The notes under the pieces: generated by a model
What the model was told of the DNA's origin: nothing
Seen by the model: the letters and a program-made list of their open reading frames with translations, nothing else
The model's database searches: none
Made by a program: the position numbers and the translations under genes
Assembly: GCA_963817905.1 (NCBI GenBank)
Contig: CAWFPS010000003.1
Location: 1,240,001-1,304,000 of the forward strand
Direction of reading: 5' to 3'
Origin: VRUE01 sp963817905
GTDB lineage: Bacteria; Actinomycetota; Thermoleophilia; Solirubrobacterales; 70-9
DNA length: 64,000 nt
Shown here: piece by piece, positions 59,712 to 64,000 of the stretch
How positions within the stretch are numbered: the first letter of the stretch is position 1
How the letters are laid out: every line of letters starts with the position of its first letter

Positions 59712-59940
59712 GTGGGGGCAATCAAGGCGCTGACGATCGGGAATGTGCCGCCCAGCCTCGCGGAGGCCCTCGAACGCGAGAAGCGCCGTAGGGGCAAGTC
59801 CCTCAACCAGACGGTTATCGACCTCCTCGGGCAGGGGCTCGGCGCGAAGGGCGTGCGCTCCATGCAACTTCTGGCGAGGAAACGAAGAGGTGGCGGCACT
59901 TCTCGATCGGGCTGAGCTGGTGGGTGTGACGCGGTTCGTC
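59712..59940 (+). pseudogene. FitA-like antitoxin fused to a VapC fragment
   Basis: From a GTG at 59712, AIKALTIGNVPPSLAEALEREKRRRGKSLNQTVIDLLGQGLGAK is the RHH antitoxin of the FitA/VapB type. At about 59865 the other frame gives WRGNEEVAALLDRAELVGVTRFV, an internal part of a PIN toxin. Both the antitoxin tail and most of the toxin are missing, and IS481 element 2 follows. Confidence 0.65.
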
Positions 59941-59969
59941 TTATGCCTCGCTGGAGGCATTCAGTTGGT

Positions 59970-60932
59970 CTAGCTGTCGAACCCCAACACGTCCCGAACG
60001 CGCTTCATAGGCGGCCGGTTGCCGAGCGCTGAGTGGGAGCGCCGCTCGTTGTAGTGCTCGAGCCAGTGTGGCAGCGCCTCGCCGCGAGCGTCGCTTGAGG
60101 CGTATTCGAGCGCGTAGGCCCACTCCCGCATCAGCGTCTGGTGGAAGCGCTCCACCTTCCCGTTGGTACGCGGCGTGTAGGGCCTGATCCTTAGGTGGGA
60201 GACCGCGCGGCGGTCCAGCAGCTCGGCCAATGCCTTGCTCTTCGTGTAGCTGAAGTGGTTGTCGGTCATCAATCGCTCGATCGCAATCCCGTGCTCTTCG
60301 AAGAACTCGAAGGCGCGGCGAGTGAAGGCGGCGACGGTCGGGGCCTGCTCGTCGTCGTGGATCTCCGAATAGGCCAGGCGCGAGCAGTCGTCGACGATCG
60401 AGTGCACGTACTCCCAGCCGACTCGCCGCGAGCGCCTGCGACGGTCGCCGGTCAGCGCATGGCCGGGCTCCTCGAAGCGACCGAGCTTCTTGACGTCCAT
60501 GTGCAGGAGGTTCCCCGGGCAGGGCCACTCGTATCGGATCACCGCCGGCGGCTTTGGCCGGGGGAGGCGCGAGCAGCCACCGCGTCGCAGGACCCGGTGC
60601 ACGGTCGAGTGAGGGCGGGCGATGTCGGGCTCGTCGGCCAGGCGGCGTGGGCTCCAGCCGGTCTTCTCGCGCCGTTCGCAGATCTTCTTCGCCTCCCCCT
60701 CGGGGACCTGCGCGGGGCTGCTCTTCGGGCATGAGGAGCGGTCGCGCAGGCAGCTCAGGTCCCGCCGCTGCTCCTCGCCGGCCTCCCGCCAGCGCGAGAC
60801 CCAGGTGTGGGCCGTCGACTTCGCCACGTTCGAGGCGGCCGCGGCCGCCTCGAACGTGAAGTCCTCCTCTTCGACGAGCAGGACCATGCGGTGCCTGCCC
60901 TTCGGGGTGAGCGGGGAGTTAGCGTGTTGCAT
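59970..60932 (-). CDS. IS481-family transposase (element 2)
   Basis: 320 residues from ATG 60932 (MQHANSPLTPKGR). HTH (DFTFEAAAAASNVAKSTAHTWVSRWRE), then a DDE domain: LLHMDVKKLGRFEEPGH, YVHSIVDDCSRLAYSEI, LMTDNHFSYTKSK and RPYTPRTNGKVERFHQTLM. Intact. It shares the family with element 1 but is clearly different in sequence. Confidence 0.94.
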   Translation of the reverse strand: MQHANSPLTPKGRHRMVLLVEEEDFTFEAAAAASNVAKSTAHTWVSRWREAGEEQRRDLSCLRDRSSCPKSSPAQVPEGEAKKICERREKTGWSPRRLADEPDIARPHSTVHRVLRRGGCSRLPRPKPPAVIRYEWPCPGNLLHMDVKKLGRFEEPGHALTGDRRRRSRRVGWEYVHSIVDDCSRLAYSEIHDDEQAPTVAAFTRRAFEFFEEHGIAIERLMTDNHFSYTKSKALAELLDRRAVSHLRIRPYTPRTNGKVERFHQTLMREWAYALEYASSDARGEALPHWLEHYNERRSHSALGNRPPMKRVRDVLGFDS

Positions 60933-61030
60933 CCGGGCCTCCTTGAGGTCGTGAGCTTTGACACCCACAGCCTCTCGGTAGGCCCGGATCTACCTCATGG
61001 CGTTCGGAACGTCCCTGGGTTCGTCATCTA
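59970..61030. mobile_element. IS481-family insertion sequence, element 2
   Basis: Imperfect terminal inverted repeats: left CTAGCTGTCGAACCCC, right complement CTAGATGACGAACCC, both continuing to CCGAACGC. Length about 1060 bp. The right end coincides with the stop codon of the adenosyltransferase gene. Exact ends and the target duplication (perhaps CTAG) are uncertain. Confidence 0.8.
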
Positions 61031-61585
61031 GCCCTGGGAGCTGCCGGGCTGCCAGAGGGGCTCGTTGGGGCCGTTTGCCTCGCGGGAGAGGACGAAGAAG
61101 AGGTCGGAGAGGCGGTTTAGGTAGCGGAGGGGCTCTGGGCCGGCGTCGTCCACCAGCAGGGCGAGGCGCTCGGCACGCCTGCATACCGTGCGGCAAACGT
61201 GGAGGTGGGCGGCGAGGAGGGAGCCGCCGGGGATGGTGAAGGAGCGCAGCGGCTCGAGGCCCTGGTTCACCTCGTCACAGGCAGACTCGAGCCACTCGAC
61301 GTAAGCCGCGGTCACCCGCAGGCGGTCGCGGTCGTCCTCGGACGGGGGAACGGAGAGATCGGCGCCGAGGTCGAAGAGCTCGTTTTGGATACGGGCAAGC
61401 CAGGCACGGCGAGGCTCGGGCACCTCGCAGGCCGCGAGGTCGAGGCCGACGACGGCATTCAGCTCATCCACCGCGCCATAGGCCTCGATCCGAGGGTGGT
61501 TCTTGGAGACCCGGCTCATGTCGCCCAGGTGTGTCTCCCCCGAGTCCCCGAGACGGGTGTAAATGCGGGTCAGATTGACCGTCAC
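61028..61585 (-). CDS. PduO-type cob(I)alamin adenosyltransferase
   Basis: 185 residues from a GTG. IYTRLGDSGETHLGD is the N-terminal ATP-binding motif (TKTGDxGxT in the family; here TRLGDSGET). RIEAYGAVDELNAVVGL and FTIPGGSLLAAHLHVCRTVCRRAERLAL, then LRYLNRLSDLFFVLSR give the PduO four-helix fold. It converts cob(I)alamin to adenosylcobalamin. One of the few core metabolic genes in the window. The IS481 end abuts its stop. Confidence 0.93.
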   Translation of the reverse strand: MTVNLTRIYTRLGDSGETHLGDMSRVSKNHPRIEAYGAVDELNAVVGLDLAACEVPEPRRAWLARIQNELFDLGADLSVPPSEDDRDRLRVTAAYVEWLESACDEVNQGLEPLRSFTIPGGSLLAAHLHVCRTVCRRAERLALLVDDAGPEPLRYLNRLSDLFFVLSREANGPNEPLWQPGSSQG

Positions 61586-61643
61586 CGAAGCGATTCTAGC
61601 GGCGGGAATCCGCTCCGACGCCGCCTTGAAGCCCCTCTCGCTC

Positions 61644-62441
61644 CTAACCCCGTGCCCGGCAATCCCCGGTCACGGTGCTGGCCAGATGCTTGCCGCCGGC
61701 GAAGGAGAACGAGGTCCTGGCCAGCCTGAAGGAGGCGAGCTTGAAGCCCTTGGGCGCCGGGCAGCCGGCGGAGAGGAAGCTGTGGCGATGGCCCTTGTAG
61801 CCGTAGCGGCGCTCGAGCTTCATCTCAATTCCGGTCAGGTTGCCCCAACTGAGCAGCGTCTTGGGCAGCTTGGCGGCGAGCACGGTGCCGTATGCGCCCT
61901 TGCGCTGTTCCTTCACTTCAAACGGGATGACGAAGGAGGTGGCGAAGGGGTGCGCGGAGTAGATCTGGCCGTACAGGACCGGCTTGCGGTGGCTTTCCCC
62001 GTTGAACAGGAGCAACCGGCCTCGCGTCTCATAGCTTTCGGCTTCCTGTCCCCGCAGCCCGATTTCTGCCGTGAAGCTTCCCTTTCCGACCAGCGAGGAG
62101 CGGCAGTTCGAGAGCGCCCTTCGCGTCGAGGCGGGCTGAATCTTCGGGTAGGGACAAACGGGGAGGCCAGTGTGGTCAAGGAGCCCATGACGATTGATCT
62201 CGATCTTCAGGCCCTTCAACTTCGGCGGGACGCTGCCGTCGACGGTGGAGATGTCCCAGCCGACCGCGACGGAGATCGGGGCGGCCCCCTTGCGTGGGAG
62301 CTTCTTCGGCGAGAGCTTGCCGCTGACCGAAACGCGAAGGTTTTCAGTCTGGGTGATCTCCGCGCTGGCAAGCGCCGCGACCCCCAGCACCAGGGCTGAA
62401 GCGACTAGGGCAACTGCAAACCGGCGGGCGGGAAGGCTCAT
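61644..62441 (-). CDS. secreted protein, paralogue 2 of the uncharacterised family
   Basis: 265 residues. Signal peptide (FAVALVASALVLGVAALASA). ITQTENLRVSVSGKLSPKKLPRKGAAPISVAVG, LPVCPYPKIQPASTRRALSNCRSSLVGKGSF and FLSAGCPAPKGFKLASFRLARTSFSFAGGKHLASTV parallel paralogue 1 throughout. The conserved Cys residues are kept. Function unknown. Confidence 0.8.
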   Translation of the reverse strand: MSLPARRFAVALVASALVLGVAALASAEITQTENLRVSVSGKLSPKKLPRKGAAPISVAVGWDISTVDGSVPPKLKGLKIEINRHGLLDHTGLPVCPYPKIQPASTRRALSNCRSSLVGKGSFTAEIGLRGQEAESYETRGRLLLFNGESHRKPVLYGQIYSAHPFATSFVIPFEVKEQRKGAYGTVLAAKLPKTLLSWGNLTGIEMKLERRYGYKGHRHSFLSAGCPAPKGFKLASFRLARTSFSFAGGKHLASTVTGDCRARG

Positions 62442-62585
62442 CGTCGTTGTTCCATCCTTTTAATGTCAATACTGCGTGTTTATGGACTGCCCATTCAACA
62501 CGTTCGGGGACTGCGGGGTGCGGTCCGAGGACGCTTACCCCGCGGGCCGATGCGTCGCTCGGCTCGGCTCTTGCGCCTGGTGTGC

Positions 62586-63179
62586 TCAGAGCAGGTCCGA
62601 GATGGCTTCGAGGTCAGTCGGATCGGGGCTGGCGCATTCGGCGGCGCTGGAGGCGACCAGGGCGACCAGAGCCGCCGCCGCCGCCCAGGCAGCGTCGGGT
62701 CGGCCGGCATCGGGTGCGCGGCCCCGCACTAGACGCGCAAGCCGCTCGATCGCCTCGTGCTGGGCGCGTACCCCGTCGGGGCCGGCGGTGAGGATCTCGA
62801 TGCCGAGGAGCCGGGCGGTGGGCAGGTCGGCGGCCAGCAGTTGTGCGGCATGGCGTGCACCGAGCCTTGCCCTCTCTCCCGCCTCCGCGGCACCGTTGCA
62901 CGCCCCTTCCAGTGCCGTCAGCAGGCGCCCGAAAAGCTCCTCGAAGGCCGCCAGCAGGCAGGCTCGCTTGTCATCGAACTGGCGATAGAAGCTGGCGGTC
63001 GAGACCCCAGCGCGCCCGGCAATCTCCGCCACCGAGGACTCGGCATACCCCCGCTCCCCGCACACCTCCGCGATCGCCGCGATCAGCCGTTCGCGCTGGT
63101 TGCGCTCGATCAGCTCCGGCGGCAAACCGTGCGGCCCGGCCGGCAACCGCCGAAGTCGCTCCTCTCGACCCGTTGACAT
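62586..63179 (-). CDS. TetR-family transcriptional regulator
   Basis: 197 residues from ATG 63179. NQRERLIAAIAEVCGERGYAESSVAEIAGRAGVSTASFYRQFDDKRACLLAAFEELF is the TetR_N HTH. The C-terminal ligand domain is Ala-rich (HAAQLLAADLPTARLLGIEIL). No adjacent target gene is obvious. Confidence 0.9.
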   Translation of the reverse strand: MSTGREERLRRLPAGPHGLPPELIERNQRERLIAAIAEVCGERGYAESSVAEIAGRAGVSTASFYRQFDDKRACLLAAFEELFGRLLTALEGACNGAAEAGERARLGARHAAQLLAADLPTARLLGIEILTAGPDGVRAQHEAIERLARLVRGRAPDAGRPDAAWAAAAALVALVASSAAECASPDPTDLEAISDLL

Positions 63180-63282
63180 CGATCTAGGATAGACGGCGTT
63201 CCTGAAGATCGCGCTACGTACCGAAGGTGCCGACGCGGGCGCGGCCGCAGACGTCCATCGTCTGCTCAACCGCCGGCGATGG

Positions 63283-63417
63283 ATGACGAGGGTCGAGCTC
63301 GCCAACGCGATCTTCGAATACATCGAGTCGTTCCACAACAACCGCCGACGCCACAGCTCGCTCAATATGCTCACACCAACGGAGTTCGAGGAACTCCACC
63401 AGAAAGAATCCAGCTAG
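63283..63417 (+). pseudogene. IS3-family transposase C-terminal remnant
   Basis: TRVELANAIFEYIESFHNNRRRHSSLNMLTPTEFEELHQ is the typical end of IS3 OrfB (rve_3). The stop is at 63415-63417. It is followed by GGGGGTTAGATCAGGTGGACC, which looks like the IS3 right terminus. The rest of the element is missing. Confidence 0.82.
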
Positions 63418-63705
63418 CTGGATTCTCATGCGAAGTGGACGGGCCTGGGGGTTAGATCAGGTGGACCGATGAACGGGGTCCGGTCAGCTGCCTTCGGCTT
63501 ATGGTTTCCGTCCTCTGAGGTTGGGGGGAATACGCTTGCTGGCATATCCAAGCTTGCTGATTCGGCTTTCCCCCAGCGATTCCCGGCTGCAAGCTGACTC
63601 CTTCTCCGCTAACGGTTCCTCCCCACCGGCGACCATCGGTACTCCCTACTTGAGCCCTTCTATCGCAGCCGCGACGCCGCACACATCGCACCTATGGATC
63701 GTAAC
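63418..63705. other. gap between IS3 remnant and hairpin
   Basis: About 290 bp including the presumed IS3 end (to about 63470). No gene with a ribosome site was recognised in the rest. Confidence 0.4.
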
Positions 63706-63748
63706 GGGAGGCCCACCGTGCCGCTTTGTGCGGCACGGTGGGCCTCCC
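63706..63748. terminator. perfect 19-bp hairpin
   Basis: GGGAGGCCCACCGTGCCGC (63706-63724) and its exact complement (63730-63748) enclose loop TTTGT. It lies 27 bp past the stop of the minus-strand gene at 63775, a terminator position, but no T-run follows on that strand. It has the same style as the long palindromes in dnaE2. Confidence 0.6.
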
Positions 63749-63774
63749 AACTATTTACCGGGTGTCAGTGGATC

Positions 63775-64000
63775 CTATTTCCTAAGCAAGAAGTATTCCG
63801 AAAAGCCGATTCCCGGCACCATATCCAGACTCGCCGGTTCAGCTTTCCCGCCAGCAATTTCCACCTGCAGGCTCAATTCTTCTCCGCCTTTTGTTTTGAT
63901 GTATTCCTGAACGTATCCTTCGCCTTTTTTTACCGTATTCATTGCGGTGTCTATCTCGGAACCTGCTTCACCGAGTTCTGGGGAGGAAATGGCTCCCAGG
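63775..64000 (-). CDS. C-terminal part of a secreted low-GC protein
   Basis: About 75 codons, open to the window edge. MNTVKKGEGYVQEYIKTKGGEELSLQVEIAGGKAEPASLDMV and IGFSEYFLLRK resemble the C-terminal region of the protein at 56649-57911 (STVEEGAAQEYTETQDGTEFGLTLNRGG). The N-terminus is outside the window. The sequence is GC-poorer than the neighbourhood. Confidence 0.7.
   Translation of the reverse strand, partial: LGAISSPELGEAGSEIDTAMNTVKKGEGYVQEYIKTKGGEELSLQVEIAGGKAEPASLDMVPGIGFSEYFLLRK

Overview
The window is high-GC DNA (coding regions clearly GC-rich, with many GTG and some TTG starts) from an actinobacterium. Three things point to the Solirubrobacterales/Thermoleophilia: secreted beta-propeller/PKD and choice-of-anchor proteins with basic C-terminal tails, an Excalibur-domain protein, and several members of a secreted family I associate with that group. 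This placement is an inference from gene content; there is no rRNA in the window. The DNA is mostly accessory, with few housekeeping genes.

Layout. (1) 1-8.6 kb is a defence-like island: the start of a TrlF-type PHP/ATPase gene running off the left edge, a SIR2-like protein, a hypothetical protein, a small three-helix membrane protein and a very large helical-repeat/CHAT-protease protein. (2) 8.7-10.5 kb is a tightly overlapping minus-strand operon with two HTH proteins, an SSB-like protein and two small proteins. (3) 10.9-16.5 kb is a tRNA-Ala-bounded island. It has an intact tRNA and a frameshifted tyrosine integrase at the left, then DUF2293, SWIM, VbhA-like and Fic genes, and a displaced tRNA-Ala 3' half at the right. 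(4) 16.5-22.9 kb is a dense toxin-antitoxin (TA) zone. A relBE-like locus and its rearranged duplicate flank a broken exonuclease/BRCT gene, two VapBC pairs, a broken RHH antitoxin, an AAA ATPase and an ORF6N gene. Five copies of an attC-like imperfect palindrome separate several of these genes. (5) 22.9-24.6 kb holds truncated genes around HU and SprT-like genes. (6) 24.8-33.5 kb has a frameshifted SulP transporter, a secreted beta-propeller protein, VapBC, membrane proteins with a divergent MerR regulator, and an Excalibur protein. (7) 33.7-45.4 kb carries an IS630 element, an SDR oxidoreductase, three DUF2294 paralogues, a BacA-like protein, a three-gene ABC exporter, an alpha/beta hydrolase and an MFS exporter. 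(8) 45.4-51 kb is a mutagenesis locus with dnaE2, a DUF6504 gene and imuB. A LexA-type SOS box lies at the imuB start, and a decayed DUF6036-type pair sits between DUF6504 and dnaE2. (9) 51-64 kb has a TIGR04255/Xre-like/RES operon whose RES gene is split by an IS481 insertion, several members of a secreted-protein family, IS remnants (ISL3, IS21, IS3), another VapBC, tRNA-Arg, a second IS481-type element, a PduO-type adenosyltransferase and a TetR regulator.

The general picture is a plasticity zone with about ten TA modules or remnants, four att-like or tRNA-derived features and at least six IS elements or fragments. Conserved genes are repeatedly broken by single-base frameshifts, either true decay or assembly error. 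The observations most worth following up are the attC-like array, the long perfect palindromes read in frame inside dnaE2, the SIR2/CHAT island, and the RES toxin gene whose frame is exactly restored when the IS and one target duplication are removed.
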